Shown here in pieces: positions 27,399-36,669 of a stretch of 64,000 nucleotides of DNA. The stretch spans positions 62,001 through 126,000 of the forward strand of contig JAVEDP010000004.1 in the NCBI GenBank assembly GCA_030841085.1, given 5' to 3'. The position numbers and the translations under genes were made by a program. Position 1 is the stretch's first letter. Every line of letters begins with the position of its first letter. This stretch comes from Pyrinomonadaceae bacterium (GTDB lineage Bacteria > Acidobacteriota > Blastocatellia > Pyrinomonadales > Pyrinomonadaceae). The notes below the pieces were generated by a model. The model had not been told where the DNA came from. It saw only the letters and a list, made by a program, of their open reading frames with translations, and made no database searches.

Positions 27399-27946
27399 GC
27401 GATGGACCGGAGCGCATCGTCACCATCTTTGGCGGGGCCAAGTGCAGCGAGTCGGACGAGGAATACGCGCAGGCGCGCCGGGTTGGCGAGTTGCTGGCGG
27501 ATGCCGGTTACACAATTTGCACTGGCGGCTATCTCGGCGTAATGGAAGCAGCCAGCCGCGGCGCGCACGAACGCGGCGGCCGCGTGCTCGGCATCACCAT
27601 GAATCAGTTCAAGGCAGAGCCCAACCGCTTTCTCACTGACAAAGTCGCCACCGCGCATTTTTACGAAAGATTACAACTGCTCATTACGCGTTCAGTCGGT
27701 TTCATCGCCATTCGTGGCGGCATGGGAACGGTGACCGAGTTATCCCTGGTCTGGAACAAGATTCAAACAGGCGTAATCGGTCGGCGGCCGCTGGTCCTGC
27801 TGGGCGAGTGTTGGCCGCCTATCGTGCGCGAGTGGCAAAAGCATTTGGTAGTGAGCGATCAAGACGTTGCACTTCTCGATTTTGCCGGGACCGCGGAAGA
27901 CGCCGTTAGAATTATTAATGAGAAATCTCAAGGAGTAGTTTTATGA
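27395..27946 (+). CDS. LOG/TIGR00725-like Rossmann-fold protein
   Basis: 183 residues. The LOG-family nucleotide signature appears as RGGMGTVTELSLVWN (usually PGGxGTxxE), with GGYLGVMEAASRGAHERGG upstream. LOG proteins hydrolyse cytokinin-type nucleotides; related bacterial proteins are annotated as putative lysine decarboxylases or molybdenum-cofactor carriers. Translationally coupled both to the methyltransferase before it and to the zinc-ribbon gene after it. Confidence 0.85.
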   Translation: MSDGPERIVTIFGGAKCSESDEEYAQARRVGELLADAGYTICTGGYLGVMEAASRGAHERGGRVLGITMNQFKAEPNRFLTDKVATAHFYERLQLLITRSVGFIAIRGGMGTVTELSLVWNKIQTGVIGRRPLVLLGECWPPIVREWQKHLVVSDQDVALLDFAGTAEDAVRIINEKSQGVVL

Positions 27947-28086
27947 ACTGTCCCAAGTGTGGCGCTCCGATGCTTCCCGGCGCCGCGTTTTGCGGCGGCT
28001 GTGGTTATCGCGTGACGCCGGATGCTGGCGTCGCTATCTCAATGCCACGGCGAGGCGGTCCATTAAACTGCATCACAACCGGCTAA
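27943..28086 (+). CDS. 47-residue zinc-ribbon peptide
   Basis: Too short for the ORF track. ATG 27943 overlaps the preceding stop as ATGA, after AAGGAGTAGTTTT. The first 22 residues carry MNCPKCGAPMLPGAAFCGGCGY, a CPxCG-x(9)-CxxCG zinc ribbon of the sort found at the N-terminus of larger proteins; the remaining 25 are Gly/Arg-rich and unlike a domain. It may be a real small protein or the surviving head of a truncated gene. Confidence 0.6.
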   Translation: MNCPKCGAPMLPGAAFCGGCGYRVTPDAGVAISMPRRGGPLNCITTG

Positions 28087-28105
28087 CAAGATAGGGCGAG
28101 TCTTT

Positions 28106-29074
28106 ATGGCGGATGCCGTGGCAGCAGAAAACAGTCAGAAACTAAACGCGACCGATTCAAAAAAGGTGCGAGCCGTCGACATTGTTGGCGTGCCGCTGGC
28201 GTATGGCGCGAGCATGGCCGGCGTTGAGCTGGGTCCCGCCGCACTTCGCGTGGCGCGCCTTAAACGCCGAATCGCGCAGCTCGGTTATGTCGTCCGTGAT
28301 CTTGGTGATATCGAAGTCGAACAGTCGCAGACAAATCCTGAAGCCGGCAGCAAGTTACATTATTTAAACGAAATCAGCGCTGCTTGTATCGAGTTGGCCC
28401 AGAAGGTTGAAGGCGTCCTGGCAGCCGGCGAACTACCGTTGGTGCTTGGTGGCGATCATTCGATCGCCATCGGATCGCTTTCCGGTTTTGCATCCTATTG
28501 CCGCTCTCGCAATGAGACTTCGGGGCTCATTTGGTTCGACGCGCACGCGGACATGAACACGCCTGAAACCACGCCATCGGGAAATATTCACGGCATGCCG
28601 CTGGCTGTGCTGTTTGGCCGCGGCGCCCCGGAATTAACGAACATTGCGGGCTTTGCTCCCAAGCTTGATCCCAAATTCTGCGTGCATGTTGGCGCGCGTG
28701 ACATCGATGCCGGCGAGCGCGAATTGATCAGCGAGTTGGGCATTCGCTTTATCACTATGCGAGAGATTGACGAACGCGGCATGAACGCTTGCATGGACGA
28801 AGCTATTAATGTGGCGTCGCAGGCGAGCGGCGGCTACGCGGTTACTTTCGATGTTGACGCGCTTGATCCGGGCGACGCGCCTGGCTCAGGCACGCTCGTT
28901 CGCGGCGGACTGACTTATCGCGAAGCTCACCTTGGGATGGAAAAAATTGCGGAAGCCGGCGGCATGCGTTCGCTTGAAGTGGTGGAAATCAATACTGCGC
29001 TCGACATCAATAACAAGACCGCGGAACTCGGCGTTGAATTAATTCTTTCAGCACTTGGCAAAACTATTCTGTAG
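28106..29074 (+). CDS. Arginase family hydrolase
   Basis: 322 residues, binuclear manganese ureohydrolase. Metal-site motifs VLGGDHSIAIGS, IWFDAHADMNTPETTPSGNIHGM and FDVDALDPGDAPGSGT are complete, and VVEINTALD completes the arginase signature. N-x-H-G-M after DMNTPETTPSGN favours arginase (arginine to ornithine and urea) over agmatinase. Arg catabolism or polyamine precursor supply is inferred. Confidence 0.9.
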   Translation: MADAVAAENSQKLNATDSKKVRAVDIVGVPLAYGASMAGVELGPAALRVARLKRRIAQLGYVVRDLGDIEVEQSQTNPEAGSKLHYLNEISAACIELAQKVEGVLAAGELPLVLGGDHSIAIGSLSGFASYCRSRNETSGLIWFDAHADMNTPETTPSGNIHGMPLAVLFGRGAPELTNIAGFAPKLDPKFCVHVGARDIDAGERELISELGIRFITMREIDERGMNACMDEAINVASQASGGYAVTFDVDALDPGDAPGSGTLVRGGLTYREAHLGMEKIAEAGGMRSLEVVEINTALDINNKTAELGVELILSALGKTIL

Positions 29075-29091
29075 GACATTGGGGTATTCAA

Positions 29092-30228
29092 TTGACTAAA
29101 AGACTCCGCGTCGGAGTGGTCTTTGGCGGTAAATCCGGTGAACACGAAATCTCGGCGCGTTCGGCAGCCTCGGTAATCGAAGCGATGGACAAAAAGAAAT
29201 ACGAGGTCGTTCCGATCGCTATCTCCCGGAAAGGGAAGTGGCTGGGGCCGGGAAAAGCCATTCCTCTTTTGTCAGAGAATGCCCGCTCGTTGCTCTCTTC
29301 GCGCACAGCTTCTTCCTTAAAAGACGATGTGGCCATCCTTCCGGATCCCACGCAGGTTGGCCTGATTTCTTTTGACGCTGATGGACCGGGAACGACAGAA
29401 AAGCTTGATGTCGTTTTTCCGGTGCTGCATGGACCATTCGGCGAAGATGGCACGATACAGGGACTGCTCGAGATGGCCAACGTTCCTTATGTCGGCGGCG
29501 GTGTGCTCGCGTCATCGACCGGCATGGACAAGGTGGCGATGAAGGCATTGTTTCTGCAGGCCGGCCTGCCGCTGTGTCGTTACACCTGGTTTCTTCGCAA
29601 ACATTGGCAGGCTGATCGCGCGGGGGTAACGCGCAAAGTATCGCGGGAACTTGGCTGGCCGTGTTTTGTTAAGCCTGCGAACCTTGGCTCATCGGTCGGA
29701 ATTTCCAAAGCGACTGACAAATCAACGTTTGAACGCGCCGTCGACCTGGCCGCCGAATACGATCGCAAAATAATTGTTGAAGAAGCGGTTGAGGGAAGAG
29801 AGATCGAATGCGCGGTTTTGGGAAACGATGAACCAATCGCCAGCTTACCCGGCGAGTACGTGGTCCATGACAGGTCCGCGGGCTTTCTTGACTACACGGA
29901 AAAATATGCGTCAACCGGCCACGTCGATTTCGTCGTCCCGGCGGCTCTTTCCAAGGCAGTCACTGCGCGCATTCAGCGAATGGCGATTCGCGCTTTCCAG
30001 GCGATAGATGGCGCCGGACTTAGTCGCGTTGATTTCTTTTTAAGGAATGACGGCCGGAAATTATTAGTCAGCGAAATTAACACGATGCCGGGACTGACTG
30101 AGGTATCGGGATATCCAAAGATGTGGGCCGCGTCTGGTTTAAGCTACGCGGCGATGCTTGATCGGCTAATTGAACTTGCACTCGAAAAGCACCGGGACAA
30201 ATCGCTCAACAAAACAACCCGCAGCTGA
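29092..30228 (+). CDS. ddl: D-alanine--D-alanine ligase
   Basis: 378 residues, TTG start at 29092. ATP-grasp ligase making the D-Ala-D-Ala end of the peptidoglycan stem peptide. [21 protein letters not shown] at the N-terminus, [17 protein letters not shown] in the ATP-binding part, and [20 protein letters not shown] with the ligase-specific NTMPG. Lies 17 bases after the arginase gene, on the same strand. Confidence 0.95.
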   Translation: MTKRLRVGVVFGGKSGEHEISARSAASVIEAMDKKKYEVVPIAISRKGKWLGPGKAIPLLSENARSLLSSRTASSLKDDVAILPDPTQVGLISFDADGPGTTEKLDVVFPVLHGPFGEDGTIQGLLEMANVPYVGGGVLASSTGMDKVAMKALFLQAGLPLCRYTWFLRKHWQADRAGVTRKVSRELGWPCFVKPANLGSSVGISKATDKSTFERAVDLAAEYDRKIIVEEAVEGREIECAVLGNDEPIASLPGEYVVHDRSAGFLDYTEKYASTGHVDFVVPAALSKAVTARIQRMAIRAFQAIDGAGLSRVDFFLRNDGRKLLVSEINTMPGLTEVSGYPKMWAASGLSYAAMLDRLIELALEKHRDKSLNKTTRS

Positions 30229-30236
30229 GGCCTTGT

Positions 30237-31172
30237 TCATCGCTTCGGTGCGCGGTACGCCTTGCGCGTTCTGACCTTCACCTCGGGACGCGAAACTTTT
30301 ACTTCCAATTTTCGCCACTTGCCATCGCGAGTTTGATTCAAAGGCCGGTAAGCAATCGTGTACTGATGGGCCAACTCGTCCGCAATATTCGCGAAGGCGT
30401 CGCGCAAGGCCGGCCCCCCGGGAGTGCCGACAAATCGCCCGCCACTCTTCTCGGCAAAATTCTTCAAGACCGCGGCGCTCTGTTGATTGTTTGATCCATC
30501 TCCCGTTGCTGACATATCGACCGCGTAAATAGTCGCGCCTATTCCAAGGGCACTTTCGATCGCCTTGTCCGACGAAGCCTTGCTTGATGTATCCATGCCG
30601 TCCGAAAGAATCACGATTGCCTTTCGCATCTCCGGGCGATCGGCAAGCGCGTTTACTGCATCGACGATTGCGTCATTCAAACGGGTCATCCCTTTCGCGT
30701 GCAGCCCGAAAGCCATCGGCGCAAGATCGCGACCGGTAGAAAACTCCTGAACGCGCTCGACCTTCGAGTCAAATTTGTAAACTGCCGCGACATCCTCTTC
30801 ACGTAAGCAGTCAAGAAAACGAATGGCCGCAGATCGCGCCAGAGAAAGTCTGACCTCCATGCTGCCGGAAGTGTCCAGCAAAACTACAGAAGCGAATGGC
30901 GCTTCCTGGACGCTGAAGCTCGAGATTAGTTGAACAGGTATTTCCTTGCCGTCTTCGAACACTTTGAAATCTGAAAGTTTCAAGCCGGGCACATACTGAC
31001 CGGCGGCGTCGGTAACAGTGACGTTGAGCAAGACCAGGTCGGTGTTGACTCGTACGACGTCATCGTCCTGTTGGGACCGCCCGGTCGCAGGCGCGAGTAT
31101 TAAGAATGCGAAAAGTAGGAAGGGGACTAGATAGCTTGTTCGGCGACTGTTGGAATTCGGATTAAGCGTCAA
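30237..31172 (-). CDS. Exported von Willebrand factor A domain protein (Acidobacteriota type)
   Basis: 311 residues, TTG start (31172) six bases after AAGGCT, close behind the stop of the upstream gene. Signal peptide (SYLVPFLLFAFLILAPATG). DDVVRVNTDLVLLNVTVTDA leads into a VWA domain with MIDAS residues in LLDTSGSMEVR and VILSDGMDTSSKASS. End region TIAYRPLNQTRDGKWRKLEV is the family tail. This type is abundant in Acidobacteriota, function unknown; metal-dependent binding outside the inner membrane is inferred. Confidence 0.88.
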   Translation of the reverse strand: MTLNPNSNSRRTSYLVPFLLFAFLILAPATGRSQQDDDVVRVNTDLVLLNVTVTDAAGQYVPGLKLSDFKVFEDGKEIPVQLISSFSVQEAPFASVVLLDTSGSMEVRLSLARSAAIRFLDCLREEDVAAVYKFDSKVERVQEFSTGRDLAPMAFGLHAKGMTRLNDAIVDAVNALADRPEMRKAIVILSDGMDTSSKASSDKAIESALGIGATIYAVDMSATGDGSNNQQSAAVLKNFAEKSGGRFVGTPGGPALRDAFANIADELAHQYTIAYRPLNQTRDGKWRKLEVKVSRPEVKVRTRKAYRAPKR

Positions 31173-31174
31173 TG

Positions 31175-31732
31175 TTAAGCCTTAGGCGAAAGTTCTCTAA
31201 CGAAACGAATTAGCTCAAGTAATACATTAGCCTCATCTATTACCGCCGCCGAAACCACGTGGCGAGGTGTCTTCTCAACTCGCTTAGCCAGGGAGTCGAC
31301 CACAGTTAATAACTCCTCTACGTTAACTGTGAGACTGGCTGGATGCTTATCCGAATCAGTTTCCGTGTTAGAGCCCCCGGCGGCATTACGAATGGCCTTC
31401 GCGAGCTTCTCAAGACGATCGAGTTTTTTCCAGTCTGCGCGGTCAAACTGTTGGTTCTTCTTAAAGGATGCGCCTAACTGCGAACCCAGGTCTGCGAGCT
31501 CATGGGCGCGATCGATGTTTTCGCGATATTCCCTCTGAGCGTATTTAATCGCGCTTTTGGCCCGCATCTCCTCTTCCATTGAGACGATCGGATCGGGTGG
31601 CTCACCGGGCCGCGACATTCTGGGAGGTGGTTCGGGAGTTGAGCGTGCTGCTTGCGCGCTGGCCCCGTTAGCCGCAGCCAACAAAACGGCAGCAGCGACA
31701 ATGTAGTTAAGAGTGCGGCAGGCGATCTTCAT
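31175..31732 (-). CDS. Exported protein of unknown function
   Basis: 185 residues. Signal peptide MKIACRTLNYIVAAAVLLAA with NGASAQ cleavage, a Pro-rich stretch, then a helical region with EMRAKSAIKYAQREYRENID. No motif recognised. Ends three bases before the VWA start, so the two are probably co-translated and may act together. Confidence 0.75.
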   Translation of the reverse strand: MKIACRTLNYIVAAAVLLAAANGASAQAARSTPEPPPRMSRPGEPPDPIVSMEEEMRAKSAIKYAQREYRENIDRAHELADLGSQLGASFKKNQQFDRADWKKLDRLEKLAKAIRNAAGGSNTETDSDKHPASLTVNVEELLTVVDSLAKRVEKTPRHVVSAAVIDEANVLLELIRFVRELSPKA

Positions 31733-32054
31733 TACTTAATCTTACGATAGGGGACTGCGAAGTATGACGGACAATTTCTGTTCTCGGTTGCTTGCTAAGA
31801 GTGGCATAGGCTTTAGCCTGTGGCCTCTAACCTAACAAGCACCGACTGAAGTCTATGCCACTGGTTCGGGCGGCGTCGGCGCTTAGTTCAGAAACTACCT
31901 GACTTGTCGCCGCACCGACTGCTCAATGAGAACTTCAACCATGTGCCATAGACTTCAGTCTGTGCCGTGCTCGTCAACACAGACTAAAGTCTATGCTACA
32001 ACAGTCATCAAACCTGACTGCTTGCATGTTCATCGTTAACGCGAACTCCAACAC
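31733..32054. repeat. CATAGACTTTAGTCTGTG-type repeat cluster in a 322-base gap
   Basis: Four imperfect copies, GGCATAGGCTTTAGCCTGTG (about 31803), GACTGAAGTCTATGCCACTG (31846), CATAGACTTCAGTCTGTG (31947), CACAGACTAAAGTCTATGC (31979), arranged as two inverted pairs. Same family at 51878-51988. No gene seen. Confidence 0.85.
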
Positions 32055-32660
32055 TCAGGGAACGCGAGCTGGGTTGTCTGGCGAGTTCAAGAATTCGGAT
32101 CGTTTGCCGGGCGCCGATTTGTCTATCTTGATTGTTTTCGTTTCCAGTTTTTCCTGCGGTCGCTTATCGCCTTGGGCAAGCGTGTAGGGAACCACGGCAT
32201 TCTCAGACCCGGTATGCAGCGCCACCACTTTGGCCGATATGTAATCTTGCGCCTTCAACTGCAGTGAATAGCGGCCCTCTTGTGACGTGTCGAGGTCCGC
32301 GGGAGTTAACGGCACCTGCTTCCGCTCGGTGGTATCGCTCCTACGCCGCTTGAGCTCGAGCTCCACCGAGAGCGCGCTGAGCTTTCCATTGCTGATGTTT
32401 CTGACGTTGCCACCAAGCACTGTATTGGTCCCCTGAAGCAATGCCTCATCCACCAGAATCAATGCCTGAGCCGGCGCTTTCGGTGAAACGATGGCCGCTT
32501 GCTGAGTCGGCGCGGCGCTCTGCGCTTGCCGCTTCCGCAAATAGGCATAACCAGCGAAAACGATTGCGGTGATCAGCAACGCCGCAACCGCAGCCGCAAC
32601 CTTCAACCCTGAAGATTCAGTCGCTTCGATAAAAACTTCTTCGCGATCTTCTGTAATCAT
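32055..32660 (-). CDS. Membrane-anchored protein with one N-terminal TM helix
   Basis: 201 residues. A short acidic N-terminus (MITEDREEVFIEATESSG), one TM helix (VAAAVAALLITAIVFAGYAY) and an extracytoplasmic beta-rich region: LGGNVRNISNGKLSALSVEL fits the FxLYD/DUF2393-like pattern of small beta domains. Function unknown; the C-terminal KIDKSAPGKRSEFLNS tail is charged. Confidence 0.75.
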   Translation of the reverse strand: MITEDREEVFIEATESSGLKVAAAVAALLITAIVFAGYAYLRKRQAQSAAPTQQAAIVSPKAPAQALILVDEALLQGTNTVLGGNVRNISNGKLSALSVELELKRRRSDTTERKQVPLTPADLDTSQEGRYSLQLKAQDYISAKVVALHTGSENAVVPYTLAQGDKRPQEKLETKTIKIDKSAPGKRSEFLNSPDNPARVP

Positions 32661-32704
32661 GATGGAACGCTATTAAAGTTATACATTAAGTGGGCTGCAA
32701 CCGA

Positions 32705-33328
32705 TTATTCGCTGCGACCGGGAGGCGGCGCACCAGTAAGATTTTCAATTAGAGCGGAAAGGAATTCCTCTTCCGCCACACCCAAAGTGTTTAGCGTGAT
32801 CCACTCCGCACCGGTTGCTCCGTCAGTCCTACCTTCAATCTTTGCATTAACTGCGACGTTTGCGCTGGTGCCGTCAATCGGTTGCACTTCGACAGTTATC
32901 GTGTAGCGTCCGCGAGTCCAGCCGCGCGCGATGGCAGTAGAAATGTCGGCGTAGCGGCCGAGTTCCGATTGGCTGACGACCACTCCCTTAATGAACGTGT
33001 AAGGCTGGCTGATGATAATGCCATCGGCAGGTTTTGATGCTGCTTCGTCGACGATCAGGTTTCGATCCCGCATGACATCAGCGATGCCTTTAAGAATTAC
33101 GTCGCGTCTTGCGGTGAAGCGGTACGGATTCGGAAGTGGAGGCAAAGCCGCCGCTCTGCCGAAATCCATGCCTCTGCCCGTGCCAACGTCGGTTTTGCTG
33201 CCGTTATCACCTGCTTGCCGGATGCCGTTGTCGCGCACCCGCTCGCTCTGTTTATCGCCTCCCTTACCCTGTGACCAGGCCGGCGCGCTTAGCAGAATTG
33301 CGACTAGCAGAGCAATTGCGAATTTCAT
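32705..33328 (-). CDS. Exported protein of unknown function
   Basis: I prefer ATG 33328 (MKFAIALLVAILLSAPAWSQ, a classical signal peptide) over the ORF-track start at 33376. About 207 residues. The mature part has a Gly/Asp/Lys-rich stretch and then AARRDVILKGIADVMRDRNL-like text and TISTAIARGWTRGRYTITVE, suggesting a compact alpha/beta domain. No family recognised. Confidence 0.72.
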   Translation of the reverse strand: MKFAIALLVAILLSAPAWSQGKGGDKQSERVRDNGIRQAGDNGSKTDVGTGRGMDFGRAAALPPLPNPYRFTARRDVILKGIADVMRDRNLIVDEAASKPADGIIISQPYTFIKGVVVSQSELGRYADISTAIARGWTRGRYTITVEVQPIDGTSANVAVNAKIEGRTDGATGAEWITLNTLGVAEEEFLSALIENLTGAPPPGRSE

Positions 33329-33449
33329 CGTACACAACCTTTGAGAAAGAAACGATTTGCTGCAAGGGAGATACAAACTCAGAATAGATTAAGGCACAGG
33401 CAATTTCAAGATGGTACCCACGGCGGGTGGTGTCTTAGTTTGAAATCTT

Positions 33450-33545
33450 CTTTGTGCGTCCTTTGTGTTCTCTGTGCCTCAGTGGTGAATTCTTATTAGG
33501 GATTGCTCACCGCAGAGGCACAAAGCCCACGAAGGACGCACAGAG
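33450..33545. repeat. CTTTGTGTTCTCTGTGCCTC inverted repeat
   Basis: GTGCGTCCTTTGTGTTCTCT followed by GTGCCTCAGTGGTGAA, then GCTCACCGCAGAGGCACAAA with ACGAAGGACGCACAGAG in inverse orientation. Same family, better conserved, at 53186-53279. Confidence 0.85.
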
Positions 33546-33597
33546 AAAACGGGAAATTAAGACACTACTCAACGGCGTTGGAGAAAACCGCACAAAT

Positions 33598-34653
33598 CTA
33601 TTTACCCGCAGCCGCATCTCGTTGAACTTCCCAGTTGCGCAGCGCTTGCACACCCACGCCAAAGTCGTGTTCGTTGCTATAAAAGTTATGGGCCCCATCG
33701 TCTCGCGACGGTTCGCGAACGTAGTACAGATAGTCTGTCGTTGCAGGATACAGCGCCGCTTCCAGCGAACTCTTTCCCGGCGCGGCAATTGGACCAGGCG
33801 GCAAACCCGCGTGCAGTCGAGTGTTGTATGGCGAACGCCGTTCGACGTCGCTTTTGTAAACCTTGCCGTCGTTTCGCCATTTTCCTTCGAGCTTCGATGC
33901 GTAGATGAGGCTCGAGTCAACTCCCAGCGCAATGTCTTTCTTCAGGCGGTTATAGATAACCGAAGCAACTAACGGCCGCTCATCGCTCAACTTTGCTTCC
34001 GTTTCAATCAGGGAAGCGATGGTCACAATTTGTCGCGGCGACATTTTCATCTCACGCGCCCGTTGCGACCACTCCGGTTTCCACTCGCGGCTAAAGCGTT
34101 TTACCATCATCTTAATTACATCCGCGGGCTTTGTATCAGGCGGAAAATCATAAGTGTCCGGAAAGATGTAACCCTCAAGATTCATCGCGGTCGGATCCAA
34201 ATCCTTAATCAAATCCACGTTGTCCATCAAGCGCAACGCCTCGTCAGCATCAGTCAGCCCGAATTCTGGGATCTTGACCATTGCATTCGCGATGTCCCAA
34301 CGCGTCCAACCTTCGATCACTGTCAAACGCAACATCCGTTGTTGGCCTTCGCGTAATCGCGCCAGGACGCCAACCGGCGAAATGGGTGAAGGGAAGTCGT
34401 ATTCGCCTGCCTTCAACTCACTGCCTTGCGACATTAGTTTCATGTACAGCGTCAAGGGCCACTTATGTTTGATGATTCCTTCACTGACCAGCCGATTCAC
34501 AACTGCGGTGGTTGATGAACCGCGGGGAATTTCGACGTACTGGCCATGCTTCGTGTGACGCGCGGGCGTGTGTAAATCGCGATAAGCCCAGGCAGTGGCG
34601 CCGCCGGCAATTACCAACAGCAGCAGGAAAACAATTAACAATATTCGTTTCAT
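33598..34653 (-). CDS. mltG: Endolytic transglycosylase MltG
   Basis: 351 residues, one N-terminal TM anchor (ILLIVFLLLLVIAGGATAWA) and a periplasmic YceG domain. The LysM-like part (VEIPRGSSTTAVVNRLVSEG) precedes the catalytic region ASLIETEAKLSDERPLVASV, where the Glu is active, and SPYNTRLHAGLPPGPIAAPG. MltG cuts nascent glycan strands. Lies 25 bases downstream of ruvX. Confidence 0.94.
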   Translation of the reverse strand: MKRILLIVFLLLLVIAGGATAWAYRDLHTPARHTKHGQYVEIPRGSSTTAVVNRLVSEGIIKHKWPLTLYMKLMSQGSELKAGEYDFPSPISPVGVLARLREGQQRMLRLTVIEGWTRWDIANAMVKIPEFGLTDADEALRLMDNVDLIKDLDPTAMNLEGYIFPDTYDFPPDTKPADVIKMMVKRFSREWKPEWSQRAREMKMSPRQIVTIASLIETEAKLSDERPLVASVIYNRLKKDIALGVDSSLIYASKLEGKWRNDGKVYKSDVERRSPYNTRLHAGLPPGPIAAPGKSSLEAALYPATTDYLYYVREPSRDDGAHNFYSNEHDFGVGVQALRNWEVQRDAAAGK

Positions 34654-34678
34654 TGGGAATCAGTGTAAATGAAGCGGG

Positions 34679-35155
34679 CTAGTCTGATAAATGCGGAGAC
34701 ACAAGCAGTCTTTCCTGATCCGAGGCCAGAAAGTCGCGGAGAATTAGAGCCGCCGCCTCGCTATCGATCTGCTTTCCGATGTCTTCGGCCCGGACACCGG
34801 CGGCGCGCAAGTTTCCCTCAGCCTCTGCCGATGAAAGCCGCTCGTCCTGCAGATACACAGGTAGCTTCAACGAGCGGGCAAACTTTGAAGCGGTTTCACG
34901 GGTCGCCAATGCAGCGTCTCCCGAAGAACCATTTAGTTTCAGCGGTAAACCAATTACCAGGGTTTTAGCGTCAAAGCGCAGTGCCAACTGTTCGACGTCG
35001 TGAAGCAATTGCTTCCAATTCGTCCGCTGAATGGCGTCGAGCCGATTAATTGAAATTGATAACGAGTCTGAGACAGCGACGCCGACCCGCTTGCTGCCGA
35101 GGTCGAGCGCCAGAACGGGAGCGCGAATCGGGTCTGTCACGTCGTTTTTCTTCAT
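34679..35155 (-). CDS. ruvX: Putative pre-16S rRNA nuclease / RuvX (YqgF)
   Basis: 158 residues with an RNase H-like fold: ALDLGSKRVGVAVSD, VIGLPLKLNGSSG and LQDERLSSAEAE, the last supplying the catalytic Glu. Pairing with mltG is common in bacteria. Essential 16S rRNA 5' maturation is known for YqgF. Confidence 0.93.
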   Translation of the reverse strand: MKKNDVTDPIRAPVLALDLGSKRVGVAVSDSLSISINRLDAIQRTNWKQLLHDVEQLALRFDAKTLVIGLPLKLNGSSGDAALATRETASKFARSLKLPVYLQDERLSSAEAEGNLRAAGVRAEDIGKQIDSEAAALILRDFLASDQERLLVSPHLSD

Positions 35156-35223
35156 GATGATTGCCGGCTTGAACGTGATCTCAAATTGATCGAATTACAC
35201 AGCCAGATATGGCAAAACCCAAG

Positions 35224-35253
35224 TTGCGCGCTTTAGCTGGCGGCCTGTATTAT
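35224..35253 (+). promoter_or_regulatory. Candidate sigma-70-like promoter for the S41-family gene
   Basis: TTGCGC (4 of 6 to TTGACA), an 18-base spacer, and TATTAT (5 of 6 to TATAAT), 56 bases before the start codon. Picked by eye only. Confidence 0.35.
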
Positions 35254-35308
35254 ACGAAGTCACCAAGGCGCAGCCGCACCGCAGAATTGTTTAGACAAGA
35301 GGTACCTG

Positions 35309-36610
35309 ATGTCATTTCGCACTAAGTTTTCCCTAATTATCCTGTCATCGATGTTGGCTATTTATACCGTCGTTGGTGGCTGGATTTCCACTCGGGCCCA
35401 ACAGCCGGCCAACGATCCAAATGCCCAGCTGCGTATTTTCGAAAGCGTGCTTCAGCATATCCAGAATGATTATGTGGATGAGCCCAACATGGAAAAGGTT
35501 CGCGCGGGCGCCTTGCGCGGCCTGGCATACGGGCTGGATCCTTATTCGACTTATCTGACTCCCGATCAGGTTCGCCAGTATAACGAAAACGCGAACAGTA
35601 ACGCGGTTGGCATCGGCGCCGAGCTTTCGCAGGTCGCCTCTTATCTTTACGTAATCGCGCCGATGAAAGGCTCGCCGGCCGATCAGGTTGGTGTTCGCGC
35701 CGGCGACATCATTGAGTACATTGATGGTAAAGCCACTCGCGATATTTCGCTTTACGACGCGAAACAACTTCTGAATGGACCGGCAGGTTCGGAAGTGAAA
35801 CTTCGGATTCTGCGCGCCAACACACGCCCGCTCACGCTGACAGTCAAGCGCAGTTCGTTCCGCGCCCCGGCCGCCGAGGCGCATATGGAAGCAGGTCGTA
35901 TCGGTGTATTGCGCCTCAATAGTTTTGCTGAGGGCGAAGCGGCAGATGCGCGTGCTCGCTTGCAGGATTTGGTGAAGCAGGGCGCACAGAAAGTTGTTGT
36001 CGATCTGCGTGGGACGGCAGGCGGCTCGCTCGCCGAAGCCGTTACCGTCGCCAATCTATTTATCAAGGACGGCACACTGGCGCAGACTTCGGGTCGAGAG
36101 GGCAGAGCATTAAAAACGTTTAGCGCCGACAACAAGCTTGCGATTTTCTCGGGACCTGTCGTCGCGTTGATTGATGCGGGCACGGCGGGCGCCGCTGAAG
36201 TCGTGGCTTCGGCGTTTATCGATCGCAATCGCGGTCAGGTAGTCGGCGAAAAGAGTTTCGGCGCGGGCGCGGAGCAGCAACTGTACACTTTGCGCGGCGG
36301 AGACGGACTACTCTTGACTACGATCAAGTGGGCTTCTGCCAGCGGCAAACCTTTTCTCGGTGAGGATCGCGGTCATTCGGGCGTTGCTCCTTCAGTAGAA
36401 GTTAAGCGCCCCGAACTCGCCGACGCCGTTGACCCTGATGATTTGACCGGCAACGATGATGATCAGGTGACGAAGCCGGATCAACCGAATGAGAAGCAGG
36501 TCGCGCCGGAACCGCCGGCTGCGAAACCCGCTGTCGAAGACGTGCAAATGAAGAAGGCGCTGGAACTCCTCAGGGAAAACAAATCGGTGCAGTTGCAAAA
36601 AGCTGCCTGA
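35309..36610 (+). CDS. S41 family (CtpA-like) protein lacking catalytic Ser and Lys
   Basis: 433 residues with an N-terminal membrane anchor or signal peptide. PDZ-like region around GIGAELSQVASYLYVIAPMK to VKLRILRANTRPLTL, then the S41 core. The usual GTASASE is DAGTAGAAE, so the catalytic Ser position is Gly, and the usual GEPTYGKG is GEKSFGAG, so the catalytic Lys position is Ala. A polyacidic tail follows (DPDDLTGNDDDQ). Peptidase activity is therefore unlikely if alignment is right; a scaffold or binding role is inferred. A terminator follows. Confidence 0.85.
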   Translation: MSFRTKFSLIILSSMLAIYTVVGGWISTRAQQPANDPNAQLRIFESVLQHIQNDYVDEPNMEKVRAGALRGLAYGLDPYSTYLTPDQVRQYNENANSNAVGIGAELSQVASYLYVIAPMKGSPADQVGVRAGDIIEYIDGKATRDISLYDAKQLLNGPAGSEVKLRILRANTRPLTLTVKRSSFRAPAAEAHMEAGRIGVLRLNSFAEGEAADARARLQDLVKQGAQKVVVDLRGTAGGSLAEAVTVANLFIKDGTLAQTSGREGRALKTFSADNKLAIFSGPVVALIDAGTAGAAEVVASAFIDRNRGQVVGEKSFGAGAEQQLYTLRGGDGLLLTTIKWASASGKPFLGEDRGHSGVAPSVEVKRPELADAVDPDDLTGNDDDQVTKPDQPNEKQVAPEPPAAKPAVEDVQMKKALELLRENKSVQLQKAA

Positions 36611-36634
36611 AGATCGCCGCCGATATTTATTAAC

Positions 36635-36669
36635 AAAGGTCAGGGAACAATCCCTGGCCTTTGCTTTTT
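36635..36669 (+). terminator. Intrinsic terminator after the S41-family gene
   Basis: Stem AAAGGTCAGGGA / TCCCTGGCCTTT (12 bp with one G-T mismatch), loop ACAA, followed by GCTTTTT. The remaining gap to 36950 (about 280 bases) shows no gene. Confidence 0.85.
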
